Assembly: GCF_007746075.1 (NCBI RefSeq)
Contig: NZ_CP036339.1
Span: forward strand, 372,001-436,000
Length of the DNA: 64,000 nt
Direction of reading: 5' to 3'
Source: Lacipirellula limnantheis
GTDB taxonomy: Bacteria > Planctomycetota > Planctomycetia > Pirellulales > Lacipirellulaceae
A program made the translations under genes and the position numbers. Below are positions 43,707 to 54,440 of this stretch, in pieces. The notes under the pieces were generated by a model. That model saw only the letters and a program-made list of their open reading frames with translations, had not been told where the DNA came from and made no database searches. Numbering within the stretch: the stretch's first letter is position 1; each line of letters opens with the position of its first letter.

Positions 43707-43860
43707 CGTCCGGATCGCCCGAGGAACCGGGCGCGGATAGAGGAAGGGCACGGGAAGCGGCCGCCAGCGAGGCAATCACGCGAGCGCCAAACGTTCGTGC
43801 GGGAAAGGTGAACCGACCAGTATCGCCCGGAGCAACGCTGGGAGTCAACCAGCCGTTGGA

Positions 43861-43960
43861 AGGAGTCAGGTGTCAGGAGTCAGGGGGCAGGAGTCAAAAA
43901 GGCCAAGGGAAGCGGGCGTCAGCGTGTTTACTGACTCCTGATCCCTGACTCCCGACTACT
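43861..43960. repeat. Palindrome of GTCAGGAGTCAG type
   Basis: AGGAGTCAGGTGTCAGGAGT and its inverted partner ending ...CTGACTCCTGATCCCTGACTCCC flank about 40 bases. The arms are themselves tandem (GGAGTCA) and resemble the family F layout but not its sequence. Confidence 0.6.
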
Positions 43961-43969
43961 CACGAGCCC

Positions 43970-45748
43970 CTACTTCACCGCCCCATCGGTCGCCGGCGAG
44001 GCCAACCGTTGCTGGGCCGCCCGCACCGCCGCCTGGATGCCAGCTTCCAGCACTGCATCTTGGCCGACAATCGTCAGCTCGCTCGCGCCGGTGGTCGGCT
44101 TGGCCGCTGTATTTCCGCCCGGAGCGACGTTCGCCGCGATGGCGACCGGCTGCTGGATCGGCTTGGCCGCCGTGCGCGGCGACTCGATCGGAATATTCGG
44201 GGTCACGCCATTCTTGCTGATCTTCTGTCCGTTCGGCGAGAAAAACAGTGCCGTCGTCAGCCGAATCCCCGCCCCAGCGTAGCCGAGCGGAAAAATCCCC
44301 TGCACCGAGCCTTTGCCGTACGACTTCTGCCCCACGATGTCGCCGCGGGCATTGTCCTTGATCGCCGCCGCAAAAATCTCGCTCGCACTGGCGCTGTCGC
44401 CGTCCACCAGCACCACCAGCGGCACCCGCCAGGTCCCGCCGTAGTGGGCCTGGTAGTTAAAGTCCTCTTGAGCGCTGCGCCCGCGGGTCGAAACGATCCC
44501 CCCTTGCTGGAGGAACTTATCTGCCACTTCCACGGCCGCCGTCAGCAATCCGCCCGGGTTGCCGCGCAGGTCGAGCACCAGCGACCGCATTCCCTTGGCA
44601 TGCAGGTCCCACAGCGCTGCATCGAGATCGCGGCTCGTCGTTTTCTGGAATGCTGGAATCTTAATGTAGGCCACGCCGTTCACCGGGTCGGCAATCTTCA
44701 CGTCTTCCAGGCTCGGGACTTCGACATGCTCGCGACGCACCGTCAGTTCGCGGCGTTGTCCAGCCGTTTCCGCGACGACGCGCACCGCCGTTCCTTCTTC
44801 GCCCGTCAACATCGCCGCCGCCTCGTCGGTCGACAGCTCTTGGGTCGAACGCCCGTCAACCGCCACGATCCGGTCGCCATCCTTGATTCCCGCCCGCTGC
44901 GCCGGGCTGCCCGGAATGACATGGACGATCAGCAAGGCGCCATTGTCGGCCTTGAGCTCCACGCCCAGACCGACGAAGTTCCCTTCGATTTGCGAATAAA
45001 CGTCGCGCAGCTGATCCGCCGTCAGGAACGCCGAGTAATCGTCCAAACCGCCGGCAGCCGCCGCGGTGAATTCCAAGAACGTCGCCGCCTGACGCAGATT
45101 GCAGCGACCCTCAACCAGCCGCGCCACTTCCGCCGCGAATGCCGCCAGTTCATCCGGCCCATTCACCGGGCGGCTCGTCAACTGGTATAGCTCGCTCCGA
45201 ATGGCGGCCCGCTGCTCCTTCGTCAGGTTCAGGCCGTTCGTCGTGCAGAACGTCGTTTCGCCGAGGCCAATGTCAACCGCCGCGGCGCCGCGCTGGGCCA
45301 GGTACTGCCACCGCGGAGCGGTCACGTAATGCGTGTTGATTTTGCGGGCCAGCTCCAAATAGAGCGCCGCCGCCTGCTGCGGCGTAAGCGTCTGCACCGA
45401 CTGGACGAAGCTGCGGTCGGCATACCGCCGATCGAGACTGAAATGCAGCTTTGCCACGTCGCTCCGCTGTTGCAGCGCAACATTCTCGGGCGACTCGCGG
45501 AGCGCTTCTTCGTAATGGGTGACCGCTTCGCCCCATCGCCCCAGCGACTCCAACCGAGAGCCTTCCGCCAACACCGCGTCGAACGACGTCGCCGGCAACT
45601 CGGGAGCCACGAAGACCGGCTCGGCCGATCGCGTCAGCTGTTCCTGCGCGGCAAGCGGCGCCGATGAAAACGAGAGCGCGGTCAGACAACAAATCGCCAA
45701 GGCGAGCGACAGCAAGGCTCGTCGTTGCCAGAAGACCCAAGAGTGCAT
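43970..45748 (-). CDS. S41-family C-terminal processing protease
   Basis: About 592 residues from ATG 45748, with a signal peptide (RRALLSLALAICCLTALSFS). The middle has a PDZ domain (NFVGLGVELKADNGALLIVH...GIKDGDRIVAVDGRST), and the catalytic part shows GDSASASEIFAAAIKDN and QKSYGKGSVQGIFPLG, with the Ser/Lys dyad of CtpA/Tsp. The N-terminal TPR-like region is longer than in typical Ctp. A Pro/Ala/Thr tail ends the protein. It likely degrades or processes periplasmic proteins. Confidence 0.9.
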   Translation of the reverse strand: MHSWVFWQRRALLSLALAICCLTALSFSSAPLAAQEQLTRSAEPVFVAPELPATSFDAVLAEGSRLESLGRWGEAVTHYEEALRESPENVALQQRSDVAKLHFSLDRRYADRSFVQSVQTLTPQQAAALYLELARKINTHYVTAPRWQYLAQRGAAAVDIGLGETTFCTTNGLNLTKEQRAAIRSELYQLTSRPVNGPDELAAFAAEVARLVEGRCNLRQAATFLEFTAAAAGGLDDYSAFLTADQLRDVYSQIEGNFVGLGVELKADNGALLIVHVIPGSPAQRAGIKDGDRIVAVDGRSTQELSTDEAAAMLTGEEGTAVRVVAETAGQRRELTVRREHVEVPSLEDVKIADPVNGVAYIKIPAFQKTTSRDLDAALWDLHAKGMRSLVLDLRGNPGGLLTAAVEVADKFLQQGGIVSTRGRSAQEDFNYQAHYGGTWRVPLVVLVDGDSASASEIFAAAIKDNARGDIVGQKSYGKGSVQGIFPLGYAGAGIRLTTALFFSPNGQKISKNGVTPNIPIESPRTAAKPIQQPVAIAANVAPGGNTAAKPTTGASELTIVGQDAVLEAGIQAAVRAAQQRLASPATDGAVK

Positions 45749-46201
45749 GAGTTGCTCGTTCCGTGCGGTGGGGAGGGTCGCTAGGCGCCTCATGGAGCGA
45801 GCAAATCCGCGCTAATGGCGGACTGGCTGCTCGAGGCTGAAGGTGAGCATCCATGCGGTGGGAAGCTTGGCGAACAGGGGTCGCTATCGCCAGCCACCAG
45901 CAATATAAGTCACAGCTAGCAACCGGTCAAAAAACCACGCGCTGCGAACATCACAATTCTGCGAACGCCGTTCGGCGCCATCGTCAAAAGCGTTGCGGCA
46001 ATCCCTCGCGCCAAGGCCAAGGGGTTCCGCTCACGAAAGCCTGGCAAAGCCTACCGACTAGAGCGATCGCAGCAGCGAGAATTCACCCGCGCGATTCTTG
46101 CGGAGCGTCCTGCCAGAGAAGCCCGTCGCTTCATGTGCCACGGGAAGACTGAGAGTGGGTACGCGACCCCCAACTTCGAGGTTCAACGCTAGCGATCGAG
46201 A
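45749..46201. other. Gene-free stretch upstream of the S41 protease
   Basis: About 450 bases with no supported gene on either strand and no recognised RNA. It lies between the divergent protease and purH genes and should hold the protease promoter. Confidence 0.35.
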
Positions 46202-46280
46202 ATAATGACGAATGACGAAGCCCGAATGACGAATGAAACACGCTTGCGTTCCCCATTCGTCATTCGTCATTCGGATTTCG
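46202..46280. repeat. Palindrome made of CATTCGT words
   Basis: ATGACGAATGACGAAGCCCG on the left mirrors CATTCGTCATTCGTCATTCG on the right, around a loop of about 20 nt. Confidence 0.65.
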
Positions 46281-46298
46281 TCCTTACCCCTCCGCTCG

Positions 46299-46328
46299 TT
46301 GACCCACCGCAGACGCCAGTGCTATCGT
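46299..46328 (+). promoter_or_regulatory. Candidate purH promoter
   Basis: TTGACC (46299-46304), an 18-bp spacer and TATCGT (46323-46328). The start codon is 45 bp downstream. Consensus match only. Confidence 0.4.
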
Positions 46329-46372
46329 AATCGACCTTCCCCCATCCACCTTCCGCCTTCCCCCATCTCCTC

Positions 46373-48058
<1,686 letters not shown>

Positions 48059-48084
48059 CCGCCGCTTGCGGCTCAGCGTTCAAC

Positions 48085-48159
48085 GGGGTCAGGATCCTTT
48101 TGCCACTGGTTGCGTTCCACGCCAAATAAGCTCGCTCGTGGCAAAAGGACCCCGACCCC
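48085..48159. repeat. 75-nt hairpin, family A copy 3
   Basis: GGGGTCAGGATCCTTTTGCC(AC) and (GT)GGCAAAAGGACCCCGACCCC around a 31-nt loop. It lies 26 bp after the purH stop. Confidence 0.8.
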
Positions 48160-48375
48160 TTCCCACGTTGCCCCATCGCCAGAAAATCCCCTCCTCAAAA
48201 ACGTTTGCTGGCATTTTCCCACGGATTCGGCGATAATTAGTCGGCCACGGCGACCGCGCCCGCCGGGCCGGCTCACGGCTCATCTACCGGCCCCGTCGGA
48301 CCAACGCGCTTGCCGCGCCGCAGCCAGGGCAAGTCTTGCAGGGGAACACTGCTGTTCACAGAGGAGAGAAGCGTC

Positions 48376-49443
48376 ATGTCCACATCGTCCCGCCGCGGCT
48401 TCACGCTTGTTGAGCTGCTCGTCGTCATCGCGATCATCGGGGTCTTGGTGGGCCTGTTGCTCCCCGCCATCCAAGCCGCCCGCGAGCGCGCCCGCATGGC
48501 CCAGTGCAACAACAACCTGGCGCAGCTTGGCAAAGCAACCGTCGCCATGGCGACCACCGGCAAGGGCGAGTTCCCCGGTTGGGCGCAGCCCTTTGCGATC
48601 AGCACGACGCAGGTCGGCGTCGTGCCGTGGACGGTGAAACTCCTGCCTTCGCTCGACTCGCAAACTTTGGTCGACCAACTCCGCGACGGCACCGTCAACT
48701 GGACCGCTCCCCCGCTCGTCACCGCGTTTGTCTGCCCCAGCGACGCGAATACCAACCCCAAGGTCGGTACGCTCAGCTACGTCGCCAACAGCGGCATGCC
48801 CGACACGCTCAAGCTTAGTGTCGATCCCCCGCCCAGCGATTCCAAAGCCAACGGCGTGTTCCAAGACCATCGAGATGGTCGCGCTGGGCAAAAAGTGCGG
48901 TACGGCACGGACATCAAAGATGGCTCCGCAAGGACCTTCATGTACTCTGAAAATGTCCATCGTGACCCGACCGTGTCGCTCGGCACGGCAACATGGCTCG
49001 GTCCCATCCAAAACATCGCTTATGGAGCAAAGAACTCCATGGGTGCCACGCAGTCGGACATGGAATCAAATCCGGAGCAGCGTTTTGGCTTTATGTGGCC
49101 GTATGTGAAGAGCAGCCCGCTAACGCCGCCTGACACCAACTTCCAGCCGATTAACCGCGACTTCATGCAAGGCCAGACCGTCGGACCATACGGCAGCTTT
49201 GGCCAACGCTTCGCCCGTCCGGCCAGCGAGCATCCCGATGTCTTTGTCGCCGTCTTCTGCGAAGGCAACACGAAGGAAATCAGCCAGGACATTGCCTTCC
49301 AGGTTTATCAGCAGTTGATGACCCCTGATGGTCAGAAGATCGAGGATGTCACGAACAATCCCGGCGTACTGATTGAAAAGCAATTGCAGCAAGCCAACCA
49401 GCCTCGCTTCATGAACCCGCCGCTGAACGAAGCTGACTATTGA
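48376..49443 (+). CDS. DUF1559 prepilin-type protein (first of a tandem pair)
   Basis: The 355-residue protein starts at ATG 48376, preceded by GAGGAGAGAAG. N-terminus [20 protein letters not shown] is a type IV prepilin signal with Gly at -1, Phe at +1 and Glu at +5, so it should be cleaved by prepilin peptidase. The soluble domain has DUF1559 motifs: [40 protein letters not shown] and a C-terminal [12 protein letters not shown]...[13 protein letters not shown]1559 proteins occur in great number in planctomycetes; function unknown. A terminator follows. Confidence 0.88.
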   Translation: MSTSSRRGFTLVELLVVIAIIGVLVGLLLPAIQAARERARMAQCNNNLAQLGKATVAMATTGKGEFPGWAQPFAISTTQVGVVPWTVKLLPSLDSQTLVDQLRDGTVNWTAPPLVTAFVCPSDANTNPKVGTLSYVANSGMPDTLKLSVDPPPSDSKANGVFQDHRDGRAGQKVRYGTDIKDGSARTFMYSENVHRDPTVSLGTATWLGPIQNIAYGAKNSMGATQSDMESNPEQRFGFMWPYVKSSPLTPPDTNFQPINRDFMQGQTVGPYGSFGQRFARPASEHPDVFVAVFCEGNTKEISQDIAFQVYQQLMTPDGQKIEDVTNNPGVLIEKQLQQANQPRFMNPPLNEADY

Positions 49444-49476
49444 TTCGCAACGCAGCGCTGCTGTTTGACAACCCAA

Positions 49477-49516
49477 GCCGGCTCGAATTCCCGCAATTCG
49501 AGCCGGTTTTTTTTGT
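49477..49516 (+). terminator. Strong terminator after the first DUF1559 gene
   Basis: CCGGCTCGAATT and AATTCGAGCCGG with a five-base loop, then eight T. Confidence 0.93.
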
Positions 49517-49526
49517 ACCGCGTATA

Positions 49527-49609
49527 GCCCCTGGCTCCGCCAGGGGGTAACAGCACGCGCGACGACGCGTACCGGAATGGCAAACGACCCCCGGGCGGAG
49601 CCCGGGGCT
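49527..49609. repeat. Palindrome, family B copy between genes
   Basis: GCCCCTGGCTCCGCCAGGGG at the left and CCCCGGGCGGAGCCCGGGGC at the right. The interior includes GTACCGGAATGGCAAACGAC. Its reverse complement lines up with the copy at 52463-52534. Confidence 0.75.
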
Positions 49610-49729
49610 AAAAGCGACGACCACTGGCAGCGAGTGAACACGCTGAAGCACAACAACCGTCACCAACGACTCGTCCCCCCGGGACGACTGACAATAGCCC
49701 AGCAGTTCACAGAATTATGCATCGGCTAT

Positions 49730-49936
49730 CAGCCCCCAAAGGGGGCGGCATGGTGTAGCCAGGGGCGTCAGCCTCTGGTTCGAAGCATCGTGATGATCAA
49801 GAGCCCCGTGAGGGGCGGCAGAACTCCCCATGGCTGTGACGAATAGTGTCGCCCCTCACGGGGCTAAGCAAACGGCTCTGCCCAGAGACCAGGGGCTCGC
49901 GCCCCTGGCTACATCACTCGGCCCCTCCGGGGCCAA
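49730..49936. repeat. Nested palindromic array between DUF1559 genes
   Basis: From outside in: AGCCCCCAAAGGGGGC..., then TAGCCAGGGGCGTCAGCCTC / GAGACCAGGGGCTCGCGCCC, then a central hairpin GCCCCGTGAGGGGCGGCAGA / ...TGTCGCCCCTCACGGGGC. It fills much of the 617-base gap. No coding frame was supported in the gap. Confidence 0.6.
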
Positions 49937-50060
49937 CACAGTCAGCAATTGATGCCGCCAGCAGATGCATAATCATGTGAACTGCTGGGATATTGTCGAA
50001 GCCCCCTATGGGAAAAAGAGACGCGATTCGCTCTAAAAGCAGTTTAGGGAGAAACCTGGT

Positions 50061-51122
50061 ATGGCCGACGAACAACGCCGCCGGTTCACGTTGACGGAAC
50101 TATTCGTTTGCATTGTCCTCTTCGGGTTAATTGTCGCGTTGTTAGCGCCAAACATGGACGGGGGCCGCGAGCGCGCGCGCCTTGCGACGTGCTACAACAA
50201 TCTCCGCCAACTCGCTATGGCCAACATTGAAACAGCGACTCAAGGCTCACAGGCGAGTTTCGGCGGTTATCTCGAACCGCTGCGAGTGAGCGACGACGCG
50301 GCATTTCCGGACGAAGACCCATCGACGCCAGAACGCGAAATCATGGTCGCCTGGCCAACGAAACTGTTGCCGACGATTGAGCAGGTGATGCTCCACGAAC
50401 GAATTTTCCGCGGCGACAAAAACTTCAATCTCAACTCGCCGCCGATGATTGAGATTTTCTACTGCCCTTCCGATCCGCCCGTAGACCCCGCTGGCGGCAT
50501 TCTCGCCTACGTCGCCAACAGCGGCATGCCTGATCTGGCCGCCGCCAGTGAGGATCAGCCAAGCGATCTACGCGCCAACGGCGTCTTTCATGACCAACGC
50601 CCTGGACGCTTCGGACCGCAGGTCCGTCTCGGCCGTGACCTGAAGGATGGTTCGAGCACCACCATCCTTCTCTCCGAAAACATCCACCGCGATCCCGCTG
50701 GCTCAGCAAGTCAGCCCGGCAATACTTGGCTGCGCCCCGCCGCCGGTGCGGCGAATCTCGAACAGTGGTACGGCATGGTTTGGGTCGTCGACCCGCAGAA
50801 CCCGCGTTCGCCGCAAGCCTCGCTCGAGGATCGCTTTAATCGCGACACGCGCCCCGAAAGCCAGCGCGATCAACCCTACGCCGCCAGCGGCACGCGCTTC
50901 GCCCGCCCCTCCAGCGAGCACCCCGACGTCTTCAACGTCGCCTTCTGCGAAGGCAACACCAAAGAAATCAGCCAAGACATCGACTACGCCGTCTACCAGC
51001 AACTGATGACCCCCGACGGCCGAAAAGCCGCCCCCGGCGACGCCCCCAACCAGCCCTTCGAAAAAACGCTGCCCGAAACTCAGCGCTTCATGAACCCGCC
51101 GCTCATGGAAGCCGACTATTGA
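50061..51122 (+). CDS. DUF1559 protein with altered prepilin site (second of a tandem pair)
   Basis: The 353-residue protein is a close paralogue of the gene at 48376: [62 protein letters not shown] and MNPPLMEADY. The N-terminus is RRRFTLTELFVCIVLFGLIV: the Gly before Phe is an Arg, so prepilin peptidase may not cleave it. The helix remains. It probably still anchors in the inner membrane or assembles unprocessed. GGGAGAAACC just before ATG 50061 is a ribosome-binding site. Confidence 0.87.
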   Translation: MADEQRRRFTLTELFVCIVLFGLIVALLAPNMDGGRERARLATCYNNLRQLAMANIETATQGSQASFGGYLEPLRVSDDAAFPDEDPSTPEREIMVAWPTKLLPTIEQVMLHERIFRGDKNFNLNSPPMIEIFYCPSDPPVDPAGGILAYVANSGMPDLAAASEDQPSDLRANGVFHDQRPGRFGPQVRLGRDLKDGSSTTILLSENIHRDPAGSASQPGNTWLRPAAGAANLEQWYGMVWVVDPQNPRSPQASLEDRFNRDTRPESQRDQPYAASGTRFARPSSEHPDVFNVAFCEGNTKEISQDIDYAVYQQLMTPDGRKAAPGDAPNQPFEKTLPETQRFMNPPLMEADY

Positions 51123-51840
51123 CGACGTCCACGCCCCGCAACCACCCTCTCGCCCTCCTTCCCCCTTCGCTCACCTTGGATCGTGGCGAACAGTCCCTCA
51201 CCCGCATTCCTTGGCAATCTTGGCGCGCTTGGCGGTTAATCCCCTAACTTTTCCCTTGAAATTGGCCACTCGTGCTGATAGTGTACGAATGAATATATCG
51301 CCTCTGGCGTTGCACCAAAAAAATGATTTGTGGGGGGCGTCTCCGACGCCGATTTTGATCACCGTCACAAGCCGTTGTGGCAACACAGCGCTGCTTCGGG
51401 GTCAGAGACCCCTCCCGCAGATTTTTGGCGCCAAGCCTATCCTCTCTTTGGCAATTCGTCCGCTTATCGCCGCCAACCGACGGTCGGTTCGATGCCTGTC
51501 GCGCCGCGCCCGCCCCACGGTGGCGGGAGGCTTTTGCCACTGGAGAGTCTGACAAGCTGGTGCGCCTTCCAGTGGCAAAAGGCGTCCGAAGCCTTCCAGC
51601 ATCGCCCCACGACGATTGGGGTAAACCCACCAATTCGTCGCGACAAAGATGACAAAATTCCAGGCGACACAATTCGCAAGGCGTTTCACAGAAAGGACTT
51701 AACGGCGATCGAATTCTGTCGCCAAAAATCGCATCGCGAGGGAGAGCGACGGAAAACGACAGAATGGCGACGAGCGCAAATCTTGTCGATCCCGCCGCGT
51801 TGGCCGCGACGCGCCAGCGGAGCGCGCCTCTCGCCGAGCG
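51123..51840. other. Long intergenic region with several hairpins
   Basis: About 718 bases, with no supported gene. It holds TTGGCAATCTTGGCGCGCTT (51210-51229, like family E words), a GGGGTCAGAGACCCC-type hairpin near 51399-51413, and family A copy 4. Confidence 0.5.
51519..51593. repeat. 75-nt hairpin, family A copy 4
   Basis: Core arms CTTTTGCCACTGGA and TCCAGTGGCAAAAG are perfect; the outer stem is degenerate. Its loop starts GGAGAGT and ends GCGCCT, as in copy 1. Confidence 0.75.
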
Positions 51841-53301
51841 TCACGGAATCAGCTCCAGACAAACCAGCCGATTCGCCCCGCGCACATACAGCAGCCCGTG
51901 CGACAGCACCGGGGCCGCCCATGCCGGGTATTCCAAGAGGGGCTGCCCGTCCTCGCCCCTTGGCGTGATCTCGGCCGCCAGGTCGTACCGCTCCGGCGTC
52001 GCCCGCAGCAGCCGCAGGCTCCCGTCCTCGCTCAGGCAGACGAAATGGCCGTCGACCAGCAGCAGCGACGATCGCGACAGCCGCGGCTCCTGCCACGCGA
52101 CCTTGCCGGTCGCCAGGTCAATGCACCGTAGCTCGGCGTTTCCTCCATGCTGGCCGCTGCTGCCGTAAAGATGGCCGGCGTCGTGGACCGCCGTGTTCCA
52201 GTGGAGCTCCAGCGACCGCTCCCGACTCCGCGGCTGATCCTGCCACACGACCTCATGTTCGCCGTCAGGTTTCACGCGCAGCAGCGCGGCCCCGGGGCCG
52301 TAAGCTTCCGAAATAAAGACTTGATCATCAACAATCACCGGGCTGCTGGCGTTGACGCTCTCCAGTTTGCTCGCCCGCCAGGGAAACTGAAAATCAACCT
52401 TCCCCGTCGCCGGATCGAGCACCACCAGCCCGCCCCGCGCCAGCACGAAGCACCGTTCCCTGTAGCCTCCGGCTCCGCCGGGGGGGCGGTCGCCATTCCG
52501 CTCGACGTCACCCCCCGGCGGAGCCGGGGGCTGCAATTGAGCGATTACCGGGCTCGCATAACTCGCCAGTTCATCGGTCGCTTGCCAACGGACCTTGCCG
52601 GTCAGTTTGTCGAACGCCACCACCCCGCTGCCGTTCCCCTCGACCTTCCCTTGGGCCGCGTACACGTTCGGCGGACTCCCCGGCGGGCTGCCGCCGATGT
52701 TCGCAATGAGCAAATCGCCCCACACGATCGGCGTGCTCCCGACGCCAAAGAAGTTTTTCACCACTCCAAACTGCTGGAGCGTATCGACCTTCCAAATTTC
52801 CTTCCCGTCGACCACCTGCACGCAGGCGAGGAGCCCCTCGGGACTCATGACATAAACCCGCTCGCCGTCGACCACCGGCGTCGCCCGCGGGCCATTGTTG
52901 TAGCCGAGCATGTCGGTGAAGCTTGCCGGCAACTCGTAGGTCCAAAGTTCCGCGCCCGTTTCGCTGTTTCGACACGTGAGCCGATGGACGTCGCCATGCC
53001 GATCGAAATGAAACAACCGCCCGCGACTGACCGACGGCGCGCAGTAGCTCTCGCCGAGGTCGCACTGCCAGACGACCCGCAACGGCTTCCCGCCGGCCAC
53101 GTCCGCGGCTACCGCAGCGAGCCCGGTCTCCGGCGAACGACTGTCCCGCCGCGGCCCCAGAAAGTCGGGCCAATCAATCCCCTGAGCGCGCGTCCCCAAA
53201 TCAGCCGGCGCCGGCTCAGCCGCCTCCGTCGAGACGATCCCAGTGCCAGCAACAATCAACGCCAACCAGAAAAGAAGCATGGATTTCATGCGCTCAAGCA
53301 T
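51841..53301 (-). CDS. Secreted PQQ-type beta-propeller protein with an in-frame repeat
   Basis: The 486-residue protein starts at 53301 (Met codons also at 53289 and 53280). Signal peptide LLFWLALIVAGTGIVSTEA. The mature part opens DWPDFLGPRRDSRSP and has propeller blades such as GAELWTYELP, GKEIWKVDTL, GKVRWQATDE and GKVAWQEPR. Residues about 256-280 (PPAPPGGDVERNGDRPPGGA) come from a palindromic repeat and interrupt a strand-rich region. It probably acts in the periplasm; no cofactor ligands were seen. Confidence 0.85.
   Translation of the reverse strand: MLERMKSMLLFWLALIVAGTGIVSTEAAEPAPADLGTRAQGIDWPDFLGPRRDSRSPETGLAAVAADVAGGKPLRVVWQCDLGESYCAPSVSRGRLFHFDRHGDVHRLTCRNSETGAELWTYELPASFTDMLGYNNGPRATPVVDGERVYVMSPEGLLACVQVVDGKEIWKVDTLQQFGVVKNFFGVGSTPIVWGDLLIANIGGSPPGSPPNVYAAQGKVEGNGSGVVAFDKLTGKVRWQATDELASYASPVIAQLQPPAPPGGDVERNGDRPPGGAGGYRERCFVLARGGLVVLDPATGKVDFQFPWRASKLESVNASSPVIVDDQVFISEAYGPGAALLRVKPDGEHEVVWQDQPRSRERSLELHWNTAVHDAGHLYGSSGQHGGNAELRCIDLATGKVAWQEPRLSRSSLLLVDGHFVCLSEDGSLRLLRATPERYDLAAEITPRGEDGQPLLEYPAWAAPVLSHGLLYVRGANRLVCLELIP
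52463..52534. repeat. Palindrome, family B copy inside a PQQ gene
   Basis: TAGCCTCCGGCTCCGCCGGG and CCCGGCGGAGCCGGGGGCT are the arms; the centre has GTCGCCATTCCG as in the intergenic copy at 49527 (reverse strand). It stays in frame in the PQQ gene, where it encodes a Pro/Gly/Arg loop. Confidence 0.8.
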
Positions 53302-53493
53302 AACGAATCACGAACGTTCCCGCGAAACCCCGCCACTCCCCATATTCCCCCCTCGGACTGGCAGCTTCAGCGGCCAGTCGGCCCTGCGAACGGCCCCAGT
53401 GTTCCCAACCCAACGATCGGAGTAGCATGATCACACGTTGCCCCCACCAGCCGCGGGTCAACGAGCAACCAGCACCAAGCAACCAGCATCGCC

Positions 53494-54165
53494 ATGTCCG
53501 ACATCGAACCACTCGACGCCACGCTCCTCCCGCCGCGCCAGTTCTTCCGCTTCTCGGCCGACGTGAAGCGCGCCGACGGGATCGAATCGCCCAAGGGCTT
53601 TGTGCTCGACGAGAGCTACGCGTTGCCGACGTTTGGGGAGCTCGATGGCCGGCCGTCGTTCGCCGACGTGCGGATGGCTTGGAGCCCTCGCGGGCTCGCG
53701 TGGCAAGCGACCGTCGACGGCAAGACGCAGCTCCCCTGGTGCCGCGACTCGCGATTGGAGGACAGCGACGGCCTGCAAGTCTGGATCGACACCCGCGCGA
53801 CCCTCAACGTCCACCGCGCCGGCAAGTTTTCCCACCGGTTCATTTACCTGCCGCGCGGCGGCGGATCGGCCGGCGACCAGCCGATGGCGGAGCAGTTGCT
53901 CATCAATCGCGCCCGCGAAAACGCCCGCCCGGCCCGCGCCCGCGAGCTCACGGCCCGCGCGAAAACCAGCGGCAGCGGCTACACCCTCTGGGCCTTCGCC
54001 CCCGCCGACGCCCTCGGCGGTTACGACCCTTCGCAACAGCCGCGGTTGGGGTTCACCTATGCGATCAACGACCGCGAGCGCGGACAACAGACGTTCTCCA
54101 CCGGCCCCGAGTTTCCCTACGAGGAAGACCCCAGCTGCTGGGCGGAGCTTCGGCTCGTCGAGTAA
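53494..54165 (+). CDS. Conserved hypothetical protein
   Basis: The 223-residue protein has no signal peptide and no hydrophobic segment. It looks beta-rich: ADVRMAWSPRGLAWQATVDG, EDSDGLQVWIDTRATLN, FSHRFIYLPRG, YTLWAFAPADALGGYDP and FPYEEDPSCWAELRLVE. The DGLQVWIDTR and C-terminal WAELRLV pattern recalls CBM9-like carbohydrate-binding folds, but this is tentative. Cytosolic by sequence. Its TAA is followed after two bases by family A copy 5. Confidence 0.7.
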   Translation: MSDIEPLDATLLPPRQFFRFSADVKRADGIESPKGFVLDESYALPTFGELDGRPSFADVRMAWSPRGLAWQATVDGKTQLPWCRDSRLEDSDGLQVWIDTRATLNVHRAGKFSHRFIYLPRGGGSAGDQPMAEQLLINRARENARPARARELTARAKTSGSGYTLWAFAPADALGGYDPSQQPRLGFTYAINDRERGQQTFSTGPEFPYEEDPSCWAELRLVE

Positions 54166-54167
54166 AC

Positions 54168-54242
54168 GGGGTCGGGGACCTTTTGCCACTGGGGACTTTC
54201 CATCTAAAGCAATCCTGCCAGTGGCAAAAGGTCCGCGACCCC
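54168..54242. repeat. 75-nt hairpin, family A copy 5
   Basis: GGGGTCGGGGACCTTTTGCC(ACTGG) and (CCAGT)GGCAAAAGGTCCGCGACCCC with a 25-nt loop. It begins two bases after the stop codon at 54165 and ends twelve bases before the small gene at 54255. Confidence 0.85.
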
Positions 54243-54254
54243 CTCGCGGTTAGC

Positions 54255-54407
54255 CTACTTGAGCGAACAAATCGGCCCGCAAGGTCCGCAAACCTTCGCG
54301 TCGGCATCATCCGCCGCCGGTTGCGAAGAGAAGGCGCCCACCCCCGCCTGCACGACGGCAGCGAGCAAAATCGCGAGCGACAGAAGTAAAAATGGGCGGC
54401 GTGTCAT
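54255..54407 (-). CDS. Small secreted cysteine-containing protein (50 residues)
   Basis: From ATG 54407 to TAG 54255. Residues 1-22 form a signal peptide (MTRRPFLLLSLAILLAAVVQ), followed by a short Ala/Asp segment and a C-terminal CGPCGPIC motif (residues 40-47). Three Cys in eight residues suggest metal binding, a lipid or disulfide link, or a peptide. It lies between a hypothetical gene and purK, which it faces in the same direction 34 bp downstream of purK. No family recognised. Confidence 0.65.
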   Translation of the reverse strand: MTRRPFLLLSLAILLAAVVQAGVGAFSSQPAADDADAKVCGPCGPICSLK

Positions 54408-54440
54408 CACACAAGTATACGCACCCCAGCCGCTTGCGGC

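Noticed and set aside
49741..49785. tRNA-like GGTTCGA motif in the repeat array
   Set aside because: No acceptor or anticodon stem could be placed around it; it belongs to the nested palindrome.
49527..49936. Possible CRISPR array in the repeat-rich gap
   Set aside because: The repeats are palindromic, unequal in length and unevenly spaced, with no direct-repeat/spacer pattern and no cas genes.
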